This document shows, in pieces, positions 44,729-55,300 of a stretch of 64,000 bases of DNA. The notes beneath the pieces were generated by a model. That model did no database searches. It was not told the DNA's origin and saw nothing but the letters and a program-made list of their open reading frames with translations. The position numbers and the translations under genes are program-made. Positions within the stretch are counted from its first letter, which is position 1, and each line of letters opens with the position of its first letter. The stretch is from positions 55,364,916 to 55,428,915 of the forward strand of contig CM070629.1 in the NCBI GenBank assembly GCA_036346255.1. The letters run 5' to 3'. This DNA is from Ampelocalamus luodianensis. Its lineage: Eukaryota; Streptophyta; Magnoliopsida; Poales; Poaceae.

Positions 44729-44738
44729 CTATTTAAAT
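44729..44738 (+). promoter_or_regulatory. TATA-like box of the captured histone H1 gene
   Basis: CTATTTAAAT lies 127 bases before the H1 start codon, in a GC-rich context with a pyrimidine-rich leader. The captured segment therefore appears to include the promoter. Confidence 0.55.
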
Positions 44739-44864
44739 CCCCTCGTCATCCCCTCTGGTCTCCGCACCCACCACCGCCGCCGCACCTGTAGAAGCAAAAG
44801 CAATCGCTAATCTTCGCATCGCATTTCCATAAGCGCATCAAGAGAGAGATAGACGGAGAGTGAG

Positions 44865-45683
44865 ATGGCGACAGAGGTGGCTGAGCACGAGTCTGGCTCC
44901 GAGGTGGGGGCATCGGCCATCGCGACGAAGAAGGTGGTAGAGAAGAATGCCGCCAAGCCAGCCAAGGCGATCAAGGAGGCCAAGCCCAAGAAGCCCGTTG
45001 CGCCAAGGAAGCCCCACACCGCCGCCCACCCACCGTACACCGAGGTTCGATCGAGATGGTTTCTTTCTTGGTGCTTCAATTCATGTTTGTGTTTGTGTTT
45101 GCGTGTGGTGGTTTCGTTGGATCTGAGATGGTTTTGGTGGTGGTTGTTTCGCAGATGATCTCGGAGGCGATTGCGATGTTGAAGGAGAGGACGAGATCAA
45201 GCGCACACGTGATCGGGAAGCACATCGAGGCGAAGCACGGTGCACAACTACCACCCAACTTCCAAAAGCAGCTCGCCGTGCAGCTGAAGAAGTTTGCTGC
45301 CGCTAGCAAGCTCACGAGGGTGAAGAACTCCTTCAAGCTACCCTCCGCCCGCCGTGCCGCTGCCGCCGCCAAGTCGAAGCCCAAGCCGAAGGCCAAGGCC
45401 GCCAAGCAGGCGGCGAAGCCCAAGGCATCCCCCAAGGTGAAGGGGAAGGCCGCGTCCAAGACCACCGAGACAAAGGCGAAGACCACGTCCAAGACCACCA
45501 AGACGAAGGTCTCCTTCTCCGCCACGTTGGCCAAGCCCCGCCTGGCCAAGTCCACCAAGACCTCCGCCAAGGACACCCCTGGCAAGAAGGCTGCGCCCGC
45601 TACGGCGCCCAAGAAGAAGGCCACGACCCCCAAGAAGAAGGTGACCTTGATCGGATCGGGCGGCGAGGAAGGCCAAGAAGTAG
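44865..45683 (+). CDS. Histone H1 (linker histone), two exons, C-terminal frameshift
   Basis: Exon 1, 44865-45044, encodes 60 residues starting MATEVAEHESGSEVGASAIA and ending HTAAHPPYTE. The intron, 45045-45154, is GT-AG. Exon 2 from 45155 begins MISEAIAMLKERTRSSAHVI and reads through GKHIEAKHGAQLPPNFQKQL and KFAAASKLTRVKNSFKL, the winged-helix H15 globular domain that binds the nucleosome dyad. About 120 residues of Lys/Ala/Pro/Thr-rich tail follow, with many KPKPKAKA and TPKKK motifs. An intron right after the HPPY-E motif is usual in plant H1 genes. Near 45640-45660 the frame shifts by one: a lysine-rich end ARKAKK with a TAG stop at 45681-45683 is in the next frame, while the current frame runs on to a TGA ending at 45826. 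The gene sits wholly inside 167-bp TIRs. It may still encode a near-normal H1. Confidence 0.85.
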
Positions 45684-45955
45684 ATGGCCTCCAGGATCGG
45701 GTTGAACCCACTGTTGGCGGTGATGGCCTAGCTTACAACTGGTGGGGGAGCGGTTCTCGGTATTGTCGTCAATGGCGACCGCAGGGTCGGGATGGAGGAG
45801 CAGTGGAGGTAGAGGGAGGTGAGTAAGGGCACAGTGCCACAAAGCGAGTGAGACGAGCGGGAGAGGGTGCCGGAGAAGGTGGAGCGGGCGTGGGCGATGA
45901 TGCAGGGGAAGTGGAAGGAGTGGGAACACTCTGTCGTGAACACCATCGATTTGGG
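45684..45955 (-). pseudogene. Captured RING-type (WAV3-like E3 ligase) gene fragment
   Basis: On the minus strand the frame 45946-45728 begins MVFTTECSHSFHFPCIIAHA, matching the FTAECSH-FHF-CI half of RING fingers in plant WAV3/EDA40-type E3 ubiquitin ligases. Downstream, in other frames, come IDDNTENRSPTS and finally SGFNPILEA near 45690, resembling the acidic DDDE-P and FNPIPEA motifs that follow the RING in that family. The first Cys pair and the catalytic completeness of the RING are missing, and the frame changes at least twice. It lies antisense and tail to tail with the H1 gene inside the same TIR element. The assignment rests on pattern recognition only. Confidence 0.45.
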
Positions 45956-46021
45956 AAGAGAGGGGAGAGAGAGAGAGGAGGGGAAAGCTGGTGGAGGGAG
46001 AGGTGTAGTGAGGTGAGGTGG

Positions 46022-46188
46022 GAGTCCACATGCACATGGTCAACCATCCACGTCAACGGTCAAGGCCAGCTCAGGCACTTTGGACCTCCGATGACCCACT
46101 TAAATAGGTTTAGGTACCGAATTGGACAGTTTCATAGATTACGGACCCAAGTGAACCCCTCTGACAAGTTTAGGGACCCACACTATAC
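46022..46188 (-). repeat. Right terminal inverted repeat of the H1-bearing element
   Basis: It is the reverse complement partner of 44453-44619, of the same length. Confidence 0.9.
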
Positions 46189-47325
46189 TTTACTCAAAAA
46201 ATAATTCAACTTAATTAATTCAAAGTGTTGACTTTCATTTGGAGTTTTTGCATTATTTAAAATCTAAATCCAAAAGTCAAATCCAAATTTTGTGTCTCAA
46301 TTCAAATCTCAACTCCAAAAATGAAGATTCAGATGTTTTTAATTTGAATTATCCTCCCCATTTCTTCTTTCTTCTTTCTTCTTTCTTCCTTCTTTCTTTT
46401 TTCCTCTCCACTTCTACTTTACTCTATGCTTGCACTCTCGTCGTGCCTGCGCTGCGCCCGAGCCACGCGCACCCGAGTCACACCTAAGTCACGTCGCCCA
46501 TGTGCGTCCTAGCCACGCCATGCGCGTCGTGTCCCCGCGCCGCCCGCATCATCATCAAGTCCCACCATTCCCGCACACGTTCAATTCCCCCATTGTTGCA
46601 ATCCATCAATGCACTACCGTTTCGACGGTTTCCAAATTCAAGACAATAACGTCATTGTCAATCACGCTTCGCGACGCGTCCATTCAAACTCGACCAAGTC
46701 TTTAAATTGAAGCATCGTGCCTTCTTCACCCCCTTTGCACCGCTCTAACTCCCATAAATCCATCGGAGCATTGTCTTATCGATTTTGTCGTCTTGGTGAG
46801 AATTTGGAATTCCTAACCACGTTGTATCGTGTTCCCAAGATCCATGAATGTTTCCCCTAAATCAATTTCACTTTTGGTTTTAGTTCTTCATCGAATTTCA
46901 TCATCTTCTTCCTCTTGGCCGAAACTCCTCCGTCACTCGATCTCCTTCTCTAGTGAGCTCCTCGCCGTTTGGATCACATCGCAACGTGTTCCCGACCTCC
47001 CTCAGCCCATCCCCCACCTCAATTCGGCCTCTCCATCACCAGAGCAAGCCGCCGCCACCTTCCTCCTGCCATCGGCCGTCGTTGCCCCACCGCCCCAGCC
47101 ACCCTCTAGCCACCCTGACCCACCCAGGTGCTTCCCCGTGCCACCACCGTGCCCATGCACACGCCGCTTCCCTCAGGGCACTACCGCTATCGGTGCCACC
47201 GCCCCTATGCCGCTCCGGCCGCGCCGCAGCCACCCAATGATCAGGAACCCTGTCAAGGTTCCATTTTGGCCATCGACCAGTTGCCCCATGCCGTCGCTCA
47301 CCGCCTGCGCCTTGCTCTTTTCTTC

Positions 47326-47329
<4 letters not shown>

Positions 47330-47364
<35 letters not shown>
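47330..47364. repeat. (TC)n microsatellite
   Basis: About seventeen CT units inside the LTR leader, extended by further TCTCTC words to about 47430. Confidence 0.97.
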
Positions 47365-47367
<3 letters not shown>

Positions 47368-47946
47368 AGTAGGACCCCACTAGTCATACTCATTCTTTCT
47401 TCCTCTCTTTCCATCTCTCTCTCACTAGCAATAGGGTCCCATGTGTCAGCCACTATGGTATTGTAATACTAAAACTAAAGGAAATATTTCAAGAATATCC
47501 CTCTCCCTCTCAATTTTCAGAATTTTCCTTTCCGGCAATTCTTCTGAGAATACATTCTCTTCCATGCAAACTCTGAATCAATCGATTCTTGTTCTAAAAC
47601 TCATATGAATTCATAATATCTATATCCATACTAATTTTATAGTTTTTTGGATTTTATTTGATTTTATGTAATTTATTTATCTCATTTCGCGCGTATAGAA
47701 TGTGACATTTCCGAAGCAAGCTTAGACCAATATGAAGGAGTGACCTCAACCTTCGACGAAGGTAAGTCTCATGTTGTACTGATGTTTTCCAAATCATGTT
47801 TTAAGTTTCAAAATTATTATGCATTTTTATTTACATAAAATGATGAGTTCAAATCTTAAGGTGATAGCTAATCCTAAATTTGATTATACCTTCATTAGAT
47901 GTTGTTATCCTTGAAAAATTATCGCCCTAGTATAGCAAATCCCTAG

Positions 47947-48107
47947 TAATGAATACATTATTGTTGGATTATAGGAATACATTATTGTTGGATTATAGGA
48001 ATACATTATTATTGAATTATAGCCTTATAGGAATGCATTATTGTTGGATTACGGGAATGTACTATAGTTGGATTATAGGAATACATTATTGCTGAAATAT
48101 ATGATTA
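47947..48107. repeat. Tandem 24-bp repeat, six copies
   Basis: Units of GAATACATTATTGTTGGATT-ATAG follow each other, with one copy extended by CCTTATAG. It lies within the solo LTR and encodes nothing recognisable. Confidence 0.85.
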
Positions 48108-50197
48108 CGGTAAATAATGACATCTTGGTGGATTAAATAGATCATCGAAAACAAATACAAAAGTTAAACTTTGTGAAATTAATTGGGTAATGGAAAGTGC
48201 CTAAATTAGATGAATTGGGTTAATTGGATATGATTAAATAGAGAAATTGGATTTAAAATAAATCTTAGTGGAATTAATTGATTATTAGTGTTTGGTTGAT
48301 CTATAGTGGTTGTTTGACTAATGTAATCAATGATGTGTTTGATCAATGAGCATAATTGCTTATTATTGGGGGTATGATTTTAATATTAAAGGATGTCTTA
48401 ATAAGATCGGAGTTTGTCTAAAATATTGTTGAATCAAATTGCGATAAATTGGTTGGTTAAGATGATAAATATTTGATAAAGAGACTACAGGTAATAGAGT
48501 GAAGAATTCCATAAATCATGGTATTGAAATTTTGTTGGAGGACTCTCAAGGTTAGAATTGTGAAGTATGCTTAGTGGTTTAACTCACGAAAGATGGAAGT
48601 ATCAGCGATGTGATTAAATTTGGAAAGTCATTTCAAATATGGGCATAATAGGAGTTTAGTAGGATATGGAATTCTGATAAGGTCATAATTATATCACTAC
48701 TTGTTGGAGTAATTGAAGGGTAAAGTTGTTGATCTATTTATAATTGTCAAAGAATTTTTAGAGAAACAAAGGTATATTAGTGAAAACCCTATTGATTATG
48801 AATACGATAGAATTGCTTAGACAAGCTATTTCGATCATGTTTATCCTATGGGTGAAAATTATTAATACCCTTTTATGCAAATCAGTTTGAAAAATGTATG
48901 GCAATAGGTATTGCCATTGGTTTACAAAATAAAAAGGTGAAAAACTTGTTTTAGACTAGGGCGAGTGGAGCGAGTTGTTGACTGTATCGCCTTGGTCGAT
49001 TAAGGACCGACGCTTGTGACTATCGAAACTGAGCACTTCCATACAACCACATATCCAGAATAGGGAAGACCTAGCCAACTAATTTACCATGTTCTAGTAT
49101 TACGCCGCATGTTTGTGGTTGTTAGGTGTTCCTTTACGGGTTGTGCGATGATGGTAGTTGGCGTCCATATCTGTCGGGGCTTACTCACGGCGATGGTAAC
49201 AGACATCCATGTTCGGGCAGGTTATCCCCCACAACGGTGAGCTTCGGGTCGATGGAAAATGACGTCCATGACTTGGGGTTAAGCTCATCGGGCGGGTTGG
49301 TGTTAGGCGTGGTAATGTAAAGGCCTTGTGATAATCGCTTAGTCACACGCCCAAGGAAGCTGTCATGGCCAGCGGTATAAGTTGATTATCTAGTGTGGGT
49401 CAAGTGTATAACCTCTGAGTGTAAAGCTATTGAATAGCCATGCCTACTGATCAGGGCGGGCAAGGTGCATTTTCACAAGGTAGATCTTCGTTTTGCTTTC
49501 AAATAATAAACTTTGAGAATCTGAGAGCAGTTGGGACTCTTAGGTAGATATTTTGGCAACTAGAGCCAGTTGGACAGTTAGAGCCTTATCCTTTGAACCT
49601 TGGCGGATAGAACCTTGATACTAGTGGTTGGTAGCTAGAACCTCCACTAGTGAAATAATTAATTTAATTATTGACACTACTTTTTGTCAAATATGCTTTA
49701 TGAAAACTATTGAAACTTAAAATATTACTTTGTGCAAAAGAATCATATAAACCCCATTTGTTAAGCCTCGTATATTGCATTTTTCACAAGACTTTCATAG
49801 TACTTTTATATACTCACATGCTACACTCAAAATAAATCTCAGAAGCCTTCCAAGTTGCCGAGGAGGTTTGCAACTTCTACACGTGTGGCTATAACGAAGG
49901 ACATCGGAGTACTAGGTCATGAGCCCCCCGTCGATTTCTTGTGAACATATGGATGGGCCATCACTTGTAGTTATCTTCTTCCGCTGCAGTTTATTTGAGT
50001 TGTTTAGCTAGAAAGGACGGTAATTGTAAGCTTTGACCATAAGATCATTATTTTTTTGTTCAATATTATATAATAGTTTGATGTTTGCAAGATATGTGTT
50101 AATATTCAATGATATAATTATGTGCACTAGCTAGTGATCTAGGGACTAGTGCAGATATACATAGAGGGTTTCGGACTCAAAAATCCATGCCCTAACA

Positions 50198-50460
50198 CAC
50201 GGACGAGCTAGGTCCGACCCCCAAGGGCATGGACTAGCCACATGGCGCGCGGAGGTGGCGTTCGGTTCTTAGGGGCACGGAGGAGGGGGTCTGGGCCCCT
50301 AGGGCACAAATGAGCGAGGTTCGGCCCCTAGGGACCGGGCTTGGCGACGTGTCGAGCGGCGAAAGCTCCGCGGTGCCATTTTTGCTTTTGATGTCAGGAG
50401 GGAGCTACATTTGCTATTAAAGGCGTCAACAGTGTCATTTTAGCCTAAAACTAAGGAACT
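50198..50460. repeat. Palindrome-rich repeat, right part
   Basis: It continues the repeat split by the solo LTR: CCCCAAGGGCA, TTAGGGGCACGG, GGCCCCTAGGGCAC and CGGCCCCTAGGG words, then GCCATTTTTGC and a GGGAGCTACATTTGCTATTA tail parallel to 3120-3170. Confidence 0.65.
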
Positions 50461-51002
50461 TCCACCTCAAACCACGTCCAATTCACACGACACACGAAAG
50501 GCGAAATCCAGCAAAGGGGAAGGCAATCTCACATCCGTGAGGAGCTCGGTGTCGAGGGAATGGAGATTGATCAGACCGGGGCTATACCCCCCCAATCGCC
50601 GCTGTCGCCAGCTCGAGTGTCCACGTTCGCCTCCCGTACTCGACCTACGCGAGAAGCCGATCAAGACCCAGCCTAGGAGGCCTAATTCTCAAGCCACGGC
50701 AAATTCAGCTCACCTCAGGTGGAGCCACCATGGACGCCAAGGAGGAGGAGGAGGAAGCCCACTTCTCGTTGCGTCCGCCGATCCCACCGCGCTGCTCATG
50801 TTTGTATTATATGAATATATGATTTTGATTTGTTTGCATCCACGATGGAGGAGGACGAGAGGTGTGGGGGAGGCCGAAGGAGATTTCGTGCCGGGCCGCA
50901 CAGCATGGAGGAGGAGTCCGAGCAGCGTGGTTCCAGCATGGAGGAGGTCGAGCGGCACGGGGTAGGAGGAGGCCAAGTCGCGTGGGGAGCGAAGGGTACC
51001 GG
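50461..51002 (+). other. Gene-like 5' region with a short acidic ORF, unassigned
   Basis: A GC-rich leader is followed by ATG at 50730 in a good context (CCACCATGG) and a 30-codon frame starting MDAKEEEEEAHFSLRPPIPP, which stops at 50822 in AT-rich DNA. Further on, ATGGAGGAGGAC, ATGGAGGAGGAG and CATGGAGGAGGTC recur at 50844, 50905 and 50938. It looks like the first exon of a captured or decayed gene that has lost its downstream part. No family is recognised. Confidence 0.35.
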
Positions 51003-51547
51003 TAGGGGTGAAAACGGGTTTGGATACGGGTGGATATTGCTCTTCTGTACTTAAACCCATATTTTTACCTTGGAATCGAATCACGGATTTTTAGGGATGC
51101 GGTAGCGGGCGCATTGAATTCAAATCAATCACAGATAACTTGATGGATAGTGAATAATTAAAGAAAAGATAGAACTTCACCAATGAAAATGTCAAATTAT
51201 ATTACTTATTAGAGAATTATTTATCCTACTTAACAACATAAATATAATCAAATGTAAATTCATATTATATATTAGTCAATGACTAAAAAACCACATAGGA
51301 TATTAAAGGATATTGATGTTTATCGGATATTCATTTTGTTAATTTATCATATATCTTTCAGATATCGTATAAAATACGGTACGAGTCGGATATTGTTCTT
51401 CCCATATGCTAACTCATATTCCATTAGATTTTTAGATAAGGATAATATCAAATGCGGATCGAGACTAAAAATAGTACTTCGGACGGATTTTTGCCGAATA
51501 CAACATTAGATGGGATAGAAAAATTATCTACCCCATTTTCACCCCTA
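51003..51547. mobile_element. hAT-like MITE (545 bp)
   Basis: The left end TAGGGGTGAAAACGGG and the reverse complement of the right end TAGGGGTGAAAATGGGG form terminal inverted repeats typical of plant hAT derivatives. The flanking 8-mers GGTACCGG (50995-51002) and GATACGGG (51548-51555) agree at 6 of 8 positions, fitting an old 8-bp hAT target duplication. The interior is AT-rich and non-coding. Confidence 0.8.
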
Positions 51548-51555
51548 GATACGGG

Positions 51556-52320
51556 TGGAGAGGGGACCGAATGGAAAGTGTCTTTTAACAAGTGACATTT
51601 GGTTTATAATTTTAGAAACGTTCTAGTGGCATTTGGTGTGAGTACTATTATTCAATTGGATGGGATTCTACGATTTTTCAAGGTTGGAGAGTGATTCGTG
51701 CTTAAACACCATCGACTGCTCGTGTACCTGCAATCCTTGATTTTCACTCTCATTTTACTTAAAATTAATTAACTTATCTCTAATGACATGAAAGTCAGAA
51801 AAACTGAAGTGATGTTTTGACTTTTACATGGACTTGCATTAAGCTATTACAAAACTAGTCTGTTTAGAAGGACTTCTAGATTTTCCGAAGCCGAAGCTAG
51901 CTTAAAACTCCCCAAAACAGGGCCATAAACTAGACACGCTGTTCTTGCGCAACAGCTTTGGAATACCAGCTTTAATCTTCTAAAAGAAATGCTACTATAT
52001 ATTATGAACAAAGAGTGATTGAAGGCACATAGAGCAAATGACCAAAATCACTAGCCGGTTCGCCTCTAGTTTGTCAAATTAAAATACAGTACAGCCAACA
52101 AATTGCATTTAACAACCAATGAGCCTTTTGGCAGGACAGAGAAATCATAGTAAACAGGCTGCATACAGCGGATCACATTTGCCTAAACCATATAACCTAT
52201 TACCATGTAGATACAACTGCCGTTCAAAATATTATGGCATTTCATACCAACAATTAGCTAGTTGGCAATCCTCCTTTTCTTGTGCCAAATTGTTGCAAAC
52301 TACATTCTCTGAACATGCTG
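51556..52320. other. Intergenic and probable 3' UTR of the next gene
   Basis: The part from about 52020 to 52320 is likely the 3' UTR of the minus-strand gene that ends at 52321. The remainder is AT-rich without frames. Nothing else is recognised. Confidence 0.5.
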
Positions 52321-55300
52321 CTAATCACAGTCGTTGCTGATATAATCATATTCCACGAACGTTGCATGAGCATCATCTCCACCGGAAACCTCATCCTCCA
52401 AGCGCAACTCCATGGCTGCAATCCACTTCCAATCACATTGACACCACAAGATGATCTAAAAAATTGTCATTCAGATGGACGCCGACATGCTTGTTCACCT
52501 ATGTAATAGACCAAGGGCAGATAAGCCACATGAAAAAGCAGTTAATTGAGTTGAACTACAACGTTCCCTTGACTTACATTAGTAGCTTGGGAAGTATTTT
52601 CGGGAACATCAGCAAGGACCGCAGGAGAATGTTGGCCAACTGGGGATTGATTGCAGGTGGTGTTGAAGCTATAAGCCTCATTAGTGTTTCCCTAGCACTT
52701 CTCTCAACCAATGATTCTGTTTCTGGAATTAGAGGCTTCAAGCTAGGGAGCAGGGGAACAGTTGAAGATATAGAAGCCCCACAACTCACCAGATAAGCCT
52801 GGCCGGAGGAACACACATCAATGACTGGGACATGCACAATGGGATCAGACATCAACGGTGTGAATGCTGGAACCTGCGAACCATGCAGGGAAACAAGTGG
52901 TGAAGCAAGAAGCGGCAGATGAAGTAAAGGATCATGCAGTATCGATGGAAGATTAAGTGAGGGGAGATTGGTTGTATCCAGCTTTGAAGAAACCGCTGAA
53001 GCAGGTGGCAGTTCATTTGATAGCAGTGAACTCAAAGGCGGTAGAACAACGATTCTACAGATGTAACTGGCATATGCAATGGGGTTACACTGTACTGTAG
53101 TGAAGACGGGCATGGTGGACACCAGCAATAGTAAGGCTTAAATGGTTTCTCTGAAGAACCCTCAGGCAGTGGACATTGAGTCGGAAGAGGATAAAGAGAT
53201 GGCAGTAAGGGAAACGAAAGAGGCAAGTCTAACGGAGCTGAAGTCAAACTGTTCTTTGAACAGTCCCCATCACACTTCTCGCTTGTAGAATCAGGGCTAA
53301 CACTCTTTGATATCAACGGATTTACATCAACAGAAGCAGTTGACGGGCTCAACCATTCCCCACGCCACTTCAGCTTCTCTCTCCCAACAATCTTTGCACA
53401 AGAGGTCCTTGGCACCCCATCTTTAAAAGTGTTGGATCTGGGACTCAGACTGGCTTGATAGACAGAACTTGCTTTTGTTGCATTAGCTGCAGAGGTGCGA
53501 AACCTCGAAGACATGGAAACAACTGATGGGGATTGTAAATATTGATCATGTGGGCTTGAAGTACTCAGGAAGTCATGAAGTGATCCCAGCGATTTAACAT
53601 CCCCGATACTTGATGCAAGAAGATAAGCATGTAGATGAGTAGCAAAAGCATCAAGTCGTGAATTGGAGATGCCTGTGAGCTCAGAAAGCGTTGGTCTCCC
53701 ATGAAGTAGATTTTTCATCTGTGCACCACAAAAAAGAAGAAAAAAGAATCAGCATCCTCATCAGTATGGGAATATATTCGTTATGGGAGAGATCTCGGAG
53801 GTTCGAGGAGCGCTCTACAGCTTCATCAAGACGCAGATCATTAACGCCGACAGAGCGTTTCACTCCGTCGATACCGCTGAACCACCTTCAAACAATTGAT
53901 TCAATTTTAATTCACTTTGAGTAGTTGTAATTCAATTGTAACTCTAGCGCAATACTTGAACATATTCTTTTGTAATTGATTTTTAGTTGTAAATGATCAC
54001 TTTGAGTTGTCAACGATTGATTCATCTATGATGTATCTATTTTACGCACTGCTTGTTTTGAGAGGGCATGGCTAGCAATTCACGAGGCTGGCGAAAATAA
54101 AAAAATAGTTAGACATAAAGAACTATCACGAGCGGTTTTATTATTTAACCGTGTCGTGATATATCGAATATCACGACGGTTAGTGAATAGAACCGTCAGT
54201 GATATCCGACATATCACAAGCGGTTAGTGAAGAGAACCGAAATGCGTGACGGCTCAAAAACCATATGTGATCGCCTATTATCATGTGGCGCTTTTAGTTT
54301 AATGTGGATATGCTTAAGTTCTTGGGGTTTGCTCTCACGGTAGATGTAACATTTCAGTCAAGAATCAAGATTGCATATAGGTCATTGTACATTTATGTAA
54401 AAGTTGGCAGACAGTACAAATACAGACCTTTGCAAGAAGCTCCATTCCATGCTCCTTTGACTTCTCAGCGCACCAGTAGTAAAATACTTGATATTCTGAA
54501 ATCCTAATGAGAAAAGATCGTCCAGAATTATCAGCTGATATTTCTTCAATCCTAACTTCCGAAACGTCAAAGCCATTGTTCAAGAGAGCTAGTTGCTCTG
54601 AATAACCATCATCACCAGCAAAGGTAATGCGCATGCTCGATGAAGGCAGAAGAACAAGGCTCAGCTTCCCTCTGTACATAGGAAATGAGTGCGTGTAAGA
54701 TCCCTGAATTCCTATTGTTAACGAAAAGAAGATAACTAATGAATATATATTTATCAAAAGTATCGCAACAGCGTTGTTGTTTGCTCTGATAAAAGCATAC
54801 AAAACAATTATTACAAAGTTTTTTTTAATTCAACTAAATGAAGATCGGAAGAGAGACTTCAAGAAAGGAAAATTAAAGGTTATTAAAGGGTGCCACTGCA
54901 GACATCTATGCATGTAATGAGTAACCCTGGGAAAAAGGGTATAGTGAAGTCACAGAACATTTCATTAAGACCTAAGCTCACTAATAGATTTCAACCAGAG
55001 ACACCAGAGGCTAGCAAAAAATATTGAAGAGTGAAGACCTTCATAAATTAACTCACCAAAATACAGTGTTTTGACCAGTATTTTTTTCTAAAAAAAATAG
55101 CAGCAGCCCTGCCTTTTCACTGGAAGTTAGAGAATCGAATACAAGTCTAGGGCCCAGTTGTCCCTTTGTTCGACATGAGTTCATAAGAAGAACTACACAT
55201 CAACTAATGGCATTTCCCTCACAGGTGATAAAATGAAGCATGTAAAACCTTCCTGAGAACTATCCCAGACTAGTGACATAAATCGTAAGAATTAGCGAGT

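Larger units (their letters stand above)
44453..46188. mobile_element. MULE-like (Pack-MULE type) element carrying a histone H1 gene and a RING gene piece
   Basis: The ends form 167-bp terminal inverted repeats: 44453-44619 starts GTATACTGTGGGTCCTTAAA, and the reverse complement of 46022-46188 starts GTATAGTGTGGGTCCCTAAA. By eye there are about a dozen mismatches and no gaps. Long TIRs around host gene sequence and no transposase are typical of Pack-MULEs. A clean 9-bp target duplication was not found; the best candidates (TTAGAGCAA and TTACTCAAA) share 6 of 9. The 1.7-kb body carries H1 in the plus direction and a RING-type fragment in the minus direction, meeting tail to tail near 45683. 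Confidence 0.8.
44408..50197 (+). mobile_element. Gypsy solo LTR (about 4 kb without insert) carrying a nested MULE-like element
   Basis: It starts TGTAACATCCCAAATTTTGC and ends CCATGCCCTAACA, with CACAG (44403-44407) and CACGG (50198-50202) as a near-perfect target duplication. The flanks join into the uninterrupted palindrome-rich repeat. Inside are the 44453-46188 TIR element, a GC-rich leader region (46430-47330), LTR landmarks shared with 59886-62975 (CTCACTAGCAATAGGGTCCC, CATTTCCGAAGC, CAACCTTCGACGAAGG) and an end with CTAGGGACTAGTGCAGATAT. No primer-binding site, coding region or second LTR is present, so this is a solo LTR left by recombination. Confidence 0.75.

Noticed and set aside
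45076..45711. 211-codon minus-strand ORF
   Set aside because: Antisense shadow of the lysine/alanine-rich histone H1 tail; Leu/Gly/Ala-rich without motifs.
45056..45826. 256-codon single-exon reading of H1
   Set aside because: Its first 33 codons are the H1 intron; the plant H1 start and N-terminal tail are in exon 1 at 44865 with clean GT-AG joining.
51003..51547. Short AT-rich ORF inside the MITE as a gene
   Set aside because: The interval is bounded by hAT-type inverted repeats and the frame has no domain or coding bias.
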